Part shown: one piece after another, positions 30,127-39,236 of the stretch
Layout of the letters: every line of letters begins with the position of its first letter
Numbering within the stretch: position 1 is the first letter of the stretch
From: Algibacter miyuki
Lineage (GTDB): Bacteria > Bacteroidota > Bacteroidia > Flavobacteriales > Flavobacteriaceae
Assembly: GCF_042427745.1 (NCBI RefSeq)
Contig: NZ_JBHMFA010000005.1
Direction: 5' to 3' (one strand)
DNA: 64,000 nt
Position numbers and translations under genes: made by a program
The notes under the pieces: model-generated
Database searches by the model: none
Seen by the model: only the letters and a program-made list of their open reading frames with translations
Told to the model about the DNA's origin: nothing

Positions 30127-31504
30127 TAGCAAAAATATTACCTAATAAGTCATCATTAGTAATTTCACCGGTGATTTCTCCAAAGAAATACAAAGCCTGA
30201 CGAATATCGATCGCTAATAAATCCCCTGAAATTCCTGATTCTAAACCATTTTTAACATGATCGATTTCTTCAAAAGCTTTTAGAAGTGAATCGTAGTGTC
30301 TAGAATTGGTTACAATAGTATCATTATTTCGTAATGCTCCTGTATTTACAAAACTGAGCAGTTTATCTTTAAGCTCCTCTACACCTGTTCCTGATTTCGC
30401 AGATAATAAATGAATATTCGGAATTTCAGATTCTACAACACCAATCTGATTATCATTCAATTTATCAACCTTATTAGCAACAATCAATAATGGTTTTAGA
30501 GGGTATTTATTTTTAACTTTTTCTACTTCAATTCTAAAAGATTTCAAAAAAGAAGTTTCTTTAAAATTACTACTATCAGCAAGAAAAACAACCACTTGTG
30601 CTTGGTCTATTTTTTCAAAAGTTTTTTTAATACCAATGCTTTCAACCACATCAGTCGTTTCGCGAATACCTGCAGTGTCAATAAAACGGAAGCCTATACC
30701 GCCAATCGAAATTTCATCTTCAATAGTGTCACGCGTGGTTCCTGCTATTTCCGAAACTATGGCGCGTTCTTCATTCAATAGGGCATTTAAAAGTGTGGAT
30801 TTCCCAACATTAGGCTCTCCTACAATAGCCACAGGAATTCCATTTTTAATAACATTCCCAACAGCAAAACTATCTATCAATCGCTTTAAAACAAATGTGA
30901 TACGCTCTACTAAGGCTTTAAATTGGGTTCTATCGGCAAATTCTACATCTTCTTCTGCAAAATCGAGCTCTAGTTCTATTAAAGAGGCAAAATTTAAAAG
31001 TTCTTCACGAAGCTTTGCTATTTCCGAAGAAAAACCACCACGCATTTGCTGCATAGCTATTTGATGCGATGCTTCATTATCACTCGATATTAAATCGGCC
31101 ACGGCTTCTGCTTGACTTAAATCTAATTTTCCGTTTAAAAATGCGCGCAATGTAAATTCGCCAGCAGTAGCCATACGACATCCTTTCCGAAGAAATAATT
31201 GAATAATTTCTTGTTGAATATAGTTTGAGCCGTGACACGAAATTTCAACAACATTTTCTCCTGTATAAGAATTCGGGTTTTTAAAAATAGATACTAAAAC
31301 CTCATCAATTGTTCTTTCTCCATCCAGAATATGACCTAAATGTATAGTGTGCGTTTTTTGACTGCTCAGGGTTTTACCTTTCCTTATCGACCTAAAACTA
31401 TTATCAGCTATGCTTATAGCTTTAGGTCCAGACAATCTAATTACAGCAATGGCTCCGGCGCCCGATGGGGTTGCTAATGCAACAATAGTATCTTCATTAA
31501 TCAT
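30107..31504 (-). CDS. mnmE: tRNA uridine-5-carboxymethylaminomethyl modification GTPase MnmE
   Basis: 465 residues, normal length. The N-terminal tetrahydrofolate-binding domain (about 1-120) has IVALATPSGAGAIAVIRLSG. The inserted Ras-like G domain has G229-EPNV-GKS236 (P-loop), GTTRDT (G2), DTAGIRET (G3) and NKVD (G4). The C-terminal FCIGK motif holds the catalytic Cys. MnmE with MnmG modifies the wobble uridine of several tRNAs in the cytoplasm. Its final codons are the island attachment site, yet the reading frame is unchanged. Flavobacterial MnmE has the same architecture. Confidence 0.97.
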   Translation of the reverse strand: MINEDTIVALATPSGAGAIAVIRLSGPKAISIADNSFRSIRKGKTLSSQKTHTIHLGHILDGERTIDEVLVSIFKNPNSYTGENVVEISCHGSNYIQQEIIQLFLRKGCRMATAGEFTLRAFLNGKLDLSQAEAVADLISSDNEASHQIAMQQMRGGFSSEIAKLREELLNFASLIELELDFAEEDVEFADRTQFKALVERITFVLKRLIDSFAVGNVIKNGIPVAIVGEPNVGKSTLLNALLNEERAIVSEIAGTTRDTIEDEISIGGIGFRFIDTAGIRETTDVVESIGIKKTFEKIDQAQVVVFLADSSNFKETSFLKSFRIEVEKVKNKYPLKPLLIVANKVDKLNDNQIGVVESEIPNIHLLSAKSGTGVEELKDKLLSFVNTGALRNNDTIVTNSRHYDSLLKAFEEIDHVKNGLESGISGDLLAIDIRQALYFFGEITGEITNDDLLGNIFANFCIGK

Positions 31505-31741
31505 AAGGCAAAAATACTAAAATTGTAAAGCTTTTCAGTTAAAATTTTGATTTGAAAATATGTGTAAAATTATCTTATAATTGATTCCGTATTAATTTGG
31601 GTATTCTCTATAAACAGCAGCTTTGACTTAATAAGAAAAAATAGAATAAAAAAACGTATTTAACATGTGACCAACGAGTTATAAATGTGTCTTACTTAAT
31701 AGTAACCACCCTTATATAAACTTTTAATCCATATAATTACC

Positions 31742-32170
31742 ATGAAAATTATTGACTCGGAATTTTCACATCATATTGTGAAATCTGTCCACGAAAAATT
31801 AGGAGACATTTATTTTTTTAATCACATCGCCGTTATTGAGTTTAATGAAGGCGTACATGTTGATGTTTCTAACACGACCGATATTATAGAAAAACTAACG
31901 CTTTTTTTTGGCATGTCTCGCCCCTTTGGAGTAATTGCCAATAGAATAAATTCGTACTCGATTAATCTTTTAGATATTATTAAAATTCAAGACAAAGTAA
32001 AGAATTTATCGGCATATAGCGTTGTTAGCCATAATGCCGCAGGATATATGAATGCTGAAATTGAAAGCAACTTCTGCTCTCGAGACAACATCCATTTCGA
32101 CAATATTAACGAAGCTATTAATTTTGTTTACAGTAAGGTTAAAAGTAAAATACAGATTAGCTTAAACTAG
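31742..32170 (+). CDS. Small protein of unknown function (STAS/SEC14-like look)
   Basis: 142 residues, no signal peptide or membrane segment. Alternating beta/alpha pattern (HIAVIEFNEGVHVDVSNTTDIIEKLTLFF, then GVIANRINSYSINLLDIIKI and AYSVVSHNAAGYMNAEIES) resembles the short STAS-like proteins common in flavobacteria. Annotated by pattern only. Its end overlaps the convergent CvfB-like gene by 9 bp. Confidence 0.6.
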   Translation: MKIIDSEFSHHIVKSVHEKLGDIYFFNHIAVIEFNEGVHVDVSNTTDIIEKLTLFFGMSRPFGVIANRINSYSINLLDIIKIQDKVKNLSAYSVVSHNAAGYMNAEIESNFCSRDNIHFDNINEAINFVYSKVKSKIQISLN

Positions 32171-32992
32171 ATAAATACCATCTGGTTTAATTTCTATTTC
32201 GCGCTGTTTGTAAAGGGTTCCGATAGCTTTTTTAAAGTTCTTTTTACTCATTTGTAATTGCTCTTTAATAGCCTCTGGACTCGATTTGTCGGTTAAATTT
32301 AAGTAACCACTATTATCGTGTAATTCGTGCATTATTTTTTCAGCATTAGGCTCTATATTTCTATAACCAATTTGCCCCAAAGTAATATCTAATTTATTTC
32401 CTGGACGCACCTTTTTAACAATCCCTTTTAGCTTATCACCAATACTTAAATCTTTAAAAATTTGATCTTTGTAAATTAAACCAATATGCTTTTTATTTAC
32501 AATAACATTCATTCCAATATCCGATGGATGTGATACAATTAAATCTACCTCATCAAACTCAGAAACCGTTAATTCCGTATTATCTAAAAAACGAAGTGTT
32601 TTACTAGAAGCCACCAGTCTTTCTGTTTTTTCATCTAAATAACAGTGTACCAAATACCAACCTCCAGGCTTCATTTTAAAAGCTTGTTCTTGAAACGGAC
32701 AAAACAATTCCTTAACCAAGCCCCAATCTAAAAATGCACCGTAATCATTCACTTGGTTGCAACGTAAAAGCGCAAAACCATCGCGCATAACATAAGGCAT
32801 ATCAGTAGACGCAACCGGGCGTTCGTCATTATCTAAATACACAAAAACTTCTAGCTTATCCCAAATTTTAAATTCCTTCGGAACATATCTATTTGGCAAT
32901 AAAACTTGGTTATCTTCATCATCAATTAAATAAGCACCGTGATCAGTTTCACGGAGTATTTCTAATGTATTTACTTGTCCTAAATGTATCAT
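32162..32992 (-). CDS. CvfB-like S1 RNA-binding protein
   Basis: 276 residues, usual length. Tandem S1/OB domains: LGQVNTLEILRETDHGAYL..DNQVLLPNRYVP at the start, FALLRCNQVNDYGAFLDWGLVKELFCPF in the middle and IGDKLKGIVKKVRPGNKLDITLG further on. The C-terminal winged helix (SPEAIKEQLQMSKKNFKKAIGTLYKQ..IEIKPDGIYLV) completes the CvfB/YitL architecture. Staphylococcal CvfB is an RNA-binding regulator of virulence genes; in Bacteroidota the target is unknown. Monocistronic by position. Confidence 0.88.
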   Translation of the reverse strand: MIHLGQVNTLEILRETDHGAYLIDDEDNQVLLPNRYVPKEFKIWDKLEVFVYLDNDERPVASTDMPYVMRDGFALLRCNQVNDYGAFLDWGLVKELFCPFQEQAFKMKPGGWYLVHCYLDEKTERLVASSKTLRFLDNTELTVSEFDEVDLIVSHPSDIGMNVIVNKKHIGLIYKDQIFKDLSIGDKLKGIVKKVRPGNKLDITLGQIGYRNIEPNAEKIMHELHDNSGYLNLTDKSSPEAIKEQLQMSKKNFKKAIGTLYKQREIEIKPDGIYLV

Positions 32993-33136
32993 GCCGCAAA
33001 TGTAATGATATTACAAAAAAGAATCTCAATTAAAAGAATGAGAAAAGTAAAAATATTTTATCTAAACAAAGATAATAGGTCGTTTATTTTTTTGACACAA
33101 CAGAATAATAGCTCTTTAAAACACTAAAAATTAGAC

Positions 33137-33169
33137 ATAAAAAAAGCGCCACAACCATGTAACGCTTTT
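33137..33169 (-). terminator. Terminator after the DUF2853/menD operon
   Basis: Stem AAAAGCG / CGCTTTT with a 14-nt loop, followed on the minus strand by a T-run. It lies downstream of the stop at 33191. Confidence 0.65.
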
Positions 33170-33190
33170 CTAAATATTTTAAGTATACTA

Positions 33191-33529
33191 CTAATAAACA
33201 GATTCTTTTCCAAAATGTTTAGTTAGTAAATAATATACAACAGCTCTGTATTTACTACGGTTAGATTTTCCGTATTGCTCCATTACAGCTTCAATTCCGG
33301 CATCTAACTTAGCATCATCAGCCAATCCTAATTTCTTAATTAAAAAATTGTTCTTTACAGTCGCTAATTCCGAAGCATCCGATCCAGACACTGTAGAAGA
33401 ATCTGCATTATAAATTGATGGTCCGCAACCAATAGTTACTTTTTTCAATAAATCCATATCTGCATCTACACCACATTTTTCTTTTAAATCGGCTGCATAC
33501 TTTACAATTAATTCGTCTCTTTTACTCAT
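33191..33529 (-). CDS. DUF2853 family protein
   Basis: The Met at 33529 (MSKRDELIVKYAADLKEKCG) matches the usual start of this roughly 112-residue family; an upstream start at 33610 would add 27 residues without family similarity. The small helical protein ends in VYYLLTKHFGKESVY. DUF2853 is widespread in Bacteroidota and proteobacteria without assigned function. It lies just downstream of menD (85 bp) and is probably co-transcribed, with a terminator after it. Confidence 0.82.
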   Translation of the reverse strand: MSKRDELIVKYAADLKEKCGVDADMDLLKKVTIGCGPSIYNADSSTVSGSDASELATVKNNFLIKKLGLADDAKLDAGIEAVMEQYGKSNRSKYRAVVYYLLTKHFGKESVY

Positions 33530-33614
33530 GTTTAGATCGTCTTTATATTGGTTAATAAATTCGTTATCAAGATAACTATTATTATGACACCAAATAAACT
33601 CGTAGGTCACATTC

Positions 33615-35375
33615 TTATTTTAAACTTTTAAAATAGTTTAATAAAACGTCATCATTTAAGCCTTTAGGCGTGAATACCTCTATAACTTTAGGCTTTTCTC
33701 CAGCTTCGTAAAAACCGCTTAAAGCTTCTTTTAAAGTCAGCTTATCGGAAGCCACTTGATAATCTAAACCATACATTTTGCATAAATGTTCGGCTGTTAA
33801 GTTATGGTTCGTTTCAAAATAGGTATCAAAATTTTCAGTGTTTTTATGCCCCGGAAGTATTCTAAAAATACCACCACCTTGATTATTCACTACAATAATT
33901 CGAAAGTTTTTTGGTATATAATTATTCCAAAGTGCATTACTATCATACAGAAAACTTAAATCGCCTGTAATAAACAATGTTGGTTTATTTTGAGCTACTG
34001 CCGCACCAATAGCGGTTGATGTACTACCATCGATTCCACTTGTTCCGCGATTACAAAACACCTCTAAGGTTTTATTTATATTGAATAATTGCGTGTAACG
34101 AATAGCCGAACTATTACCAACCTGCAATATATAATTTTCAGGAACCGACTTTAAAACTTTATTAAAAACAGTAAAATCTGAAAAAGGAATATCTGCCAAA
34201 TACGTTTTATGTTTTTCTAGCCTAGTTTTTTTTACGGCCGCCCAAGTGTTTTTATAATTACTTTTTACATAATGCGTAACTAACGGTAAAAACGCTTCAA
34301 AAAAAGCATTTGGTGTTGCTTTAATATGATTGTTTAAACAGAAAAACGTGTCATTAGCTTCCTGCTCATCAATATGCCAATGTTGTTTTGGTTTATGTTT
34401 CCGTAATAATTGCTTTATCTTTTTGGAAACAATTAAACCTCCAAAAGTTACTAATATTTCAGGTTGAAGTTGTCGCTGTTCATCCTCGGTTAAAGGCGCT
34501 ATTAATTGGTCTATACTTTGAAAAAAACTAGGATGGTGCAAGTTCGATGTACTTTCAGTAAGCACAATAACACTATCATCTTCGGCGATTTCTTCCAACC
34601 ATTTTTGTTCAATACTATTAGGCTCATTTACACCTACCAAAATCATTTTTCGGGTCGCCGAATTCCAATCTTCAAAACACGATTTTAAAACATGTGTTTC
34701 AATCTCGACTTCTTTTACAGGAATATCAATCACTTTAGGTGTTACCGTTAAATGTTCTACTATATCGTAAAGTGGTTCATCAAAAGGGATATTAATATGT
34801 ACTGGTCCCTTTTTTATTTTTGCAGTGTTAATAGCGTCATTTATCTCCTCTTCATTAAAGGTTTGAATCCCTTTTTGAAGTCCTAACAAGCGCTCAAACT
34901 TATCTTCTAAATTTTTGAATATTGGAAGCTCTTCATCATTCGGCACATTTTTTTCATCCTTTAAGTCGAGTTTTAAATTAGCTGAATATAAAATATGGTT
35001 TTTGAAAACGTTTTTCTGATTTATAGTTTGCCCATCTCCAATACCGACAAGGTGTTTTGGTCTATCCGCCGATAAAACAATTAATGGAATATTACTATAA
35101 AAAGCTTCAGCTACGGCCGGGTAATAGTTCAATAAAGCACTTCCTGAAGTACATACCACTGCCGTAGGCTCTTGCAATTGTTGCGCAATACCTAATGCGA
35201 AAAATGCAGCACAACGCTCATCAACAATGCTATAACAATTAAAAAACGGATCGTGCGTAAAACCGATGGTTAATGGCGCATTTCTGCTACCGGGCGACAA
35301 TACAATATGTTTAACTCCTTTGGCTTTACACAATTGAATTAGGGTTTGCGCTAGCGGAATTTTTGGATACTTCAT
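33615..35375 (-). CDS. menD: 2-succinyl-5-enolpyruvyl-6-hydroxy-3-cyclohexene-1-carboxylate synthase
   Basis: Start at 35375 (MKYPKIPLAQTLIQLC) is preferred to an ATG seven codons upstream. The 586-residue thiamine-diphosphate enzyme has VLSPGSRNAPLTIGF and SIVDERCAAFFALG (catalytic Glu) at the N-terminus. The ThDP/Mg motif GDLSFLYDSNALWNN..RIIVVNNQGGGIF lies near the C-terminus. MenD joins isochorismate and 2-oxoglutarate in menaquinone synthesis. It follows isochorismate synthase and the thioesterase on the same strand: a menaquinone operon. Confidence 0.96.
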   Translation of the reverse strand: MKYPKIPLAQTLIQLCKAKGVKHIVLSPGSRNAPLTIGFTHDPFFNCYSIVDERCAAFFALGIAQQLQEPTAVVCTSGSALLNYYPAVAEAFYSNIPLIVLSADRPKHLVGIGDGQTINQKNVFKNHILYSANLKLDLKDEKNVPNDEELPIFKNLEDKFERLLGLQKGIQTFNEEEINDAINTAKIKKGPVHINIPFDEPLYDIVEHLTVTPKVIDIPVKEVEIETHVLKSCFEDWNSATRKMILVGVNEPNSIEQKWLEEIAEDDSVIVLTESTSNLHHPSFFQSIDQLIAPLTEDEQRQLQPEILVTFGGLIVSKKIKQLLRKHKPKQHWHIDEQEANDTFFCLNNHIKATPNAFFEAFLPLVTHYVKSNYKNTWAAVKKTRLEKHKTYLADIPFSDFTVFNKVLKSVPENYILQVGNSSAIRYTQLFNINKTLEVFCNRGTSGIDGSTSTAIGAAVAQNKPTLFITGDLSFLYDSNALWNNYIPKNFRIIVVNNQGGGIFRILPGHKNTENFDTYFETNHNLTAEHLCKMYGLDYQVASDKLTLKEALSGFYEAGEKPKVIEVFTPKGLNDDVLLNYFKSLK

Positions 35376-35478
35376 AAAACTTGAATATATCCTCAAAAAT
35401 AAGAATTATCTCAAATGTTCGTACTAACGAACCCTAATAAATTTGAAGTTTATTTATGTGTTATTCTATAATGAAAAA

Positions 35479-36612
35479 TTATAACACACTCTTAATCACT
35501 AAGGATTTTGAAACCGTCTCTTCCCATTCACTTTCGGGGTTCGAACTTTCGGTAATTCCTCCACCAACATAAATTATGGCGTTATTTCCTTTAAGCTGCA
35601 TGCAACGCAAATTCACATAAAGTTGGGTGCTTTTTCGTGTTATGGCATAAGCTCGGTTTTCAATATTTCGTCTTCCCGAGCGCGGTGCTGCAGTAGTTTC
35701 TAAATTCAATTCACCTAAAAACCCCGTGTAAAACCCACGTTTATAATGTTCATTTTTTAATATAAAGTCCTTAGCTGCTAATTTTGGCAATCCACAAACT
35801 GCCGGCGTTGGATGCAAACTGTATAATAAATCTTTCAACAGAATGGCATTGGGTTTTAAAACACCCCAAATCTTAGTTTTTAAATGCAGTAAATTACCCG
35901 CTTTTACCGTTTCTGTTTCCGACACATTGATATTATCGATGGTATCTTTTATATTATCTAAAATAAAATCGGTTACATATTGCTGCTCTTGCAATTCCTT
36001 TTCTTGCCATTTTACAGCCAAACTACCTTTGTAATTTTGAGTTCCTGCCAATGCCATAATTGAAAATCGATTGCCTTCAATTTTTACCAAAGTTTCTGGC
36101 GTGGCTCCCAACCACAATCCTACTTTCGGGTGATACCAGCAATACACAAATGCCGACGCATAGTGTTGTAATAATTTTTGAAAAATAGAAATCGGATTAT
36201 TTTCTGTAAGAGGAACATGTTCCGATCGCGATAAAACAACCTTTTTAAATTGATTGTTTTCAATCGCTTCCACCCCACTTTTAACCAATTCAATATGAGT
36301 TTCTTTCTCCTCATCTGCAGCACTTCTCGTTCTTAATTTTTCTTTCTTCGGAAGGGTTTCAGAAGTCTCTAAAATTTCGAAAGTTGATTCTAATTTTTCA
36401 GAACGACTTAAAGGAATTAACACCGATGTCTCGGAATCATCAAACGGAGAAAACACAAAACCTTTTTCAGTAAAATCTTTAATAACCTCCAAATTATCCG
36501 AATTTTGAAGCAAAGCATTCAACTTATTTTCGTTTGGTTTTCGGTAAGCAACAAAAGGTAATCCGGCGTTGTAGTGACTATCAATACGTTCTAAAAAATC
36601 AATAAATATCAT
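35479..36612 (-). CDS. menF: Isochorismate synthase (menaquinone pathway)
   Basis: 377 residues with the chorismate-binding domain in the C-terminal two thirds: KVVLSRSEHVPL, FVYCWYHPKVGLWLGATPETLV, the HPTPAVCGLPK motif and GFLGELNLETTAAPRSGRRNIENRA. Converts chorismate to isochorismate, the first committed step to menaquinone, feeding MenD. It lies 2 bp downstream of the thioesterase gene and about 100 bp upstream of menD. EntC would be the alternative, but the menD context decides for MenF. Confidence 0.93.
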   Translation of the reverse strand: MIFIDFLERIDSHYNAGLPFVAYRKPNENKLNALLQNSDNLEVIKDFTEKGFVFSPFDDSETSVLIPLSRSEKLESTFEILETSETLPKKEKLRTRSAADEEKETHIELVKSGVEAIENNQFKKVVLSRSEHVPLTENNPISIFQKLLQHYASAFVYCWYHPKVGLWLGATPETLVKIEGNRFSIMALAGTQNYKGSLAVKWQEKELQEQQYVTDFILDNIKDTIDNINVSETETVKAGNLLHLKTKIWGVLKPNAILLKDLLYSLHPTPAVCGLPKLAAKDFILKNEHYKRGFYTGFLGELNLETTAAPRSGRRNIENRAYAITRKSTQLYVNLRCMQLKGNNAIIYVGGGITESSNPESEWEETVSKSLVIKSVL

Positions 36613-36614
36613 TC

Positions 36615-37037
36615 TTATTTTTTAGGTAACGAAATAGTAGACAGGCGACAAACAGAAATTACATTATCTGCTTCGTCCGTTACTTTTATATCTAATAATT
36701 GGGTGGTTCTGCCTTTATGCAAAAAAGTTGCTTTCGCATAAACAAAACCACTTTTCACACTTTTTAAATGGTTTGCCGTAATTTCTAAACCGCGAATAAA
36801 AAGGTTTTCAGTATCCATAAAAACATGGCTCGCAAAACTACCAACACTCTCAGCTAAAGCCGCTGTTGCTCCACCATGCAACACGCCATCGGGTTGATGT
36901 ACTCTAGAGTTTACGGGCATTCTGGCGGTTAAATAATCGTCACCAAAATCTACCATTTCAATATTTAATGTTTCCATTAAAGTATCTTTACAAGCGGAAT
37001 TTGCCTTTTCTAAAACTTCTTTTTTAGATAATTGCAT
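36615..37037 (-). CDS. Hotdog-fold thioesterase, probable DHNA-CoA hydrolase (MenI-like)
   Basis: 140 residues, PaaI-type hotdog fold. RMPVNSRVHQPDGVLHGGATAALAESVGSFAS contains the conserved HGG and the catalytic Glu region. Start of a tight operon with menF and menD (2-bp gap), so hydrolysis of 1,4-dihydroxy-2-naphthoyl-CoA is the likely job; PaaI-type phenylacetyl-CoA thioesterase is the alternative by sequence alone. Confidence 0.85.
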   Translation of the reverse strand: MQLSKKEVLEKANSACKDTLMETLNIEMVDFGDDYLTARMPVNSRVHQPDGVLHGGATAALAESVGSFASHVFMDTENLFIRGLEITANHLKSVKSGFVYAKATFLHKGRTTQLLDIKVTDEADNVISVCRLSTISLPKK

Positions 37038-37167
37038 AGAAATATTGTAGTTTTAAATCGAATTTGTAAAAATACAAAATGCAACCTTATTTATTCCTTA
37101 ATTTAAAGCGTTTTTACGTTAAAGCGTTTAATTTTTGAAATAAACAAAACTTAAAATAAAAGTTTAA

Positions 37168-37743
37168 ATGACATCTCCTATACTAGAAAATAATCGTGTA
37201 AAGCTCACCTTACTCGATTTAAATAATTACACTGAAATCGCAACTATCGGACAACAAGATAAACTCGTTTTATATTCGCCAAGTAAAATTGCAACACCAG
37301 AAGATTTAAAAACTTATGCAGAAACAGCTGTTGCGGGTTACCAAAATAAAACGGTGATACCATTTTTAGTATTCGATAAGCAAACAAATACATATGCAGG
37401 CACCACAAGGTTTGCCTACATCAATAAGCATGATAAGGTGTTACATATTGGTTGGACGTGGATTGGCCATGAATTTCAGGGTACTGGTTTAAATATGCAC
37501 ATGAAATTTTTAATGCTTCAATATGCTTTTGAAACCTTGAAGTTTGATAAAGTAGAGTTTCGGGCAGATGAGCGAAACATAGCCTCTAGAAAAGCCATTG
37601 AAAAAATTGGAGGTACCTTAGAAGGCATTTTACGTAAAGATATGTTGATGCTAGATGGTTTTAAAAGAAGTTCATGCTGTTACGGCATTTTAAAGGAAGA
37701 ATGGCCAAATATTAAAAAAACAAATTTTGCAGGGTTCGAATAA
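37168..37743 (+). CDS. GNAT-family N-acetyltransferase (RimJ/RimL type)
   Basis: 191 residues with Acetyltransf_3-type architecture. LGWTWIGHEFQGTGLNMHMK carries the acetyl-CoA binding loop (a Q-x-x-G-x-G/A variant). VEFRADERNIASRKAIEKIG and GTLEGILRKDMLM are the standard RimJ/RimL strand and C-terminal motifs. It probably acetylates a protein N-terminus or small molecule. No operon partner. Confidence 0.85.
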   Translation: MTSPILENNRVKLTLLDLNNYTEIATIGQQDKLVLYSPSKIATPEDLKTYAETAVAGYQNKTVIPFLVFDKQTNTYAGTTRFAYINKHDKVLHIGWTWIGHEFQGTGLNMHMKFLMLQYAFETLKFDKVEFRADERNIASRKAIEKIGGTLEGILRKDMLMLDGFKRSSCCYGILKEEWPNIKKTNFAGFE

Positions 37744-37823
37744 TGGTTTCAACCTAGAATGAATAATTAAACTATAAAAACCTTCAGATTAAACTATTTT
37801 ACTCTTCTAAGGTCTTACTATAT

Positions 37824-39122
37824 ATGAATAAATTAATAAGTTTCTTGTTTTATAGTTTAGTCCTTTTTTCTTGTTCAAAAGAGGAAAAACCAACAAGTAT
37901 TCCTAGCCAATCCTCAGAACCTAATATCTTATTAATTATAGCGGACGATATGGGTTTAGATGCCGCTCCAGGTTATAATATTGGAACAACTAAACCGAAT
38001 ATACCCAATGTTCAAAATATAATAAATAACGGGATTCTATTTAACAACTTTTGGGTAAACCCGACATGCACACCTACTAGAGCAAGTATTATTACAGGCA
38101 AATATGCTTTTAGAACACAGGTTACCAAAGTGGGCGATGAACTTTCTACGACCGAAGTTTCTCTACAAAAATATTTATCGCTAAACACCTCTTACAGTAA
38201 TGCCGTTATTGGTAAATGGCATTTATCTAGAAACGCAAATCACCCTTCAGATATGGGCGTTGATTATTATACGGGGTTCCTAAATGGTACCATGCCATCT
38301 TATACTAATTGGGATTTAACTGAAAACGGACAAACAAATAAATCAACAGACTATAGCACGACCAAATTCACTGATTTATCGATAGATTGGATAAACCAAC
38401 AAACATCGCCGTGGTTTTTGTGGCTGGCCTATAATGCTCCACATTCTCCATTTCACTTACCTCCTACAAATTTGCATACTTATGGTGATTTACCTGCAGA
38501 CCAAGCTAGTATTGATGCCAATCCGCTACCCTATTATTTGGCAATGATAGAAGCTATGGACACCGAAATTGGACGCTTATTAAATGCCATGTCTGAGGAG
38601 GTTAGAAACAATACCATCATCATATTTATTGGAGATAATGGCACACCAAATAATGTGGCTCAAGAATTTAGCTCTAGACGTGTAAAAGAAACCGTTTATA
38701 AAGGCGGCGTAAATGTACCGATGTATATTTCAGGAAAAGGGGTTAGCCGCATCAATGAAGAAGAAAACGCTTTAATTAACGGAACTGATTTATTTTCAAC
38801 CATCGCCAATATAGCAGGCGTTTCTACTACTGAAATTAATGATAGTAAGAGTTTTAAAGGTTTACTAACTGATAGCAACAGTAATTCTCGAGATTATATT
38901 TATTCTGAAATTGGTAAAACCAACGGTGATTCCGATTATACCATTGGAAATAAAACACATAAGTATATTTACTTTGAAGATGGTAGTGAAGCCCTATTCA
39001 ATTTAAACGAAAACCCGATGGAGAATCCCAATTTACTAAGCACAAATCAATTGCCTTTAAGCGACGAAGACGAAGCTCAAAAAGAAGTATTACTACAAAA
39101 GCTTGCTGAAATAAGACATTAA
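37824..39122 (+). CDS. Lipoprotein sulfatase (arylsulfatase family)
   Basis: 432 residues. The lipobox LVLFSC is at residues 12-17. The sulfatase domain starts with metal ligands D41-D42 (IIADDMG) and has the formylglycine motif C82-T-P-T-R86, followed by TGKYAFRTQV. Further motifs: GKWHLS, HSPFHLPP and IFIGDNGTP. It removes sulfate esters from sulfated polysaccharides at the cell surface; formylglycine needs a maturase gene located elsewhere. A short flavobacterial version without an extra C-terminal domain. Followed by a strong terminator. Confidence 0.9.
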   Translation: MNKLISFLFYSLVLFSCSKEEKPTSIPSQSSEPNILLIIADDMGLDAAPGYNIGTTKPNIPNVQNIINNGILFNNFWVNPTCTPTRASIITGKYAFRTQVTKVGDELSTTEVSLQKYLSLNTSYSNAVIGKWHLSRNANHPSDMGVDYYTGFLNGTMPSYTNWDLTENGQTNKSTDYSTTKFTDLSIDWINQQTSPWFLWLAYNAPHSPFHLPPTNLHTYGDLPADQASIDANPLPYYLAMIEAMDTEIGRLLNAMSEEVRNNTIIIFIGDNGTPNNVAQEFSSRRVKETVYKGGVNVPMYISGKGVSRINEEENALINGTDLFSTIANIAGVSTTEINDSKSFKGLLTDSNSNSRDYIYSEIGKTNGDSDYTIGNKTHKYIYFEDGSEALFNLNENPMENPNLLSTNQLPLSDEDEAQKEVLLQKLAEIRH

Positions 39123-39130
39123 TTAAAATA

Positions 39131-39173
39131 AAATACCCCCTTAGTTTTTCATAAAATTAAGGGGGTATTTTTT
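39131..39173 (+). terminator. Strong terminator after the sulfatase
   Basis: Perfect 13-bp stem AAATACCCCCTTA (39131-39143) / TAAGGGGGTATTT (39158-39170) followed by Ts. It could serve both strands, but the convergent methyltransferase stops further right. Confidence 0.85.
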
Positions 39174-39236
39174 ATCAGCACAAATTAAAAACTTTATGAA
39201 ACGCGCTGAATACTATGTAGAAAAACGAAAACCGCT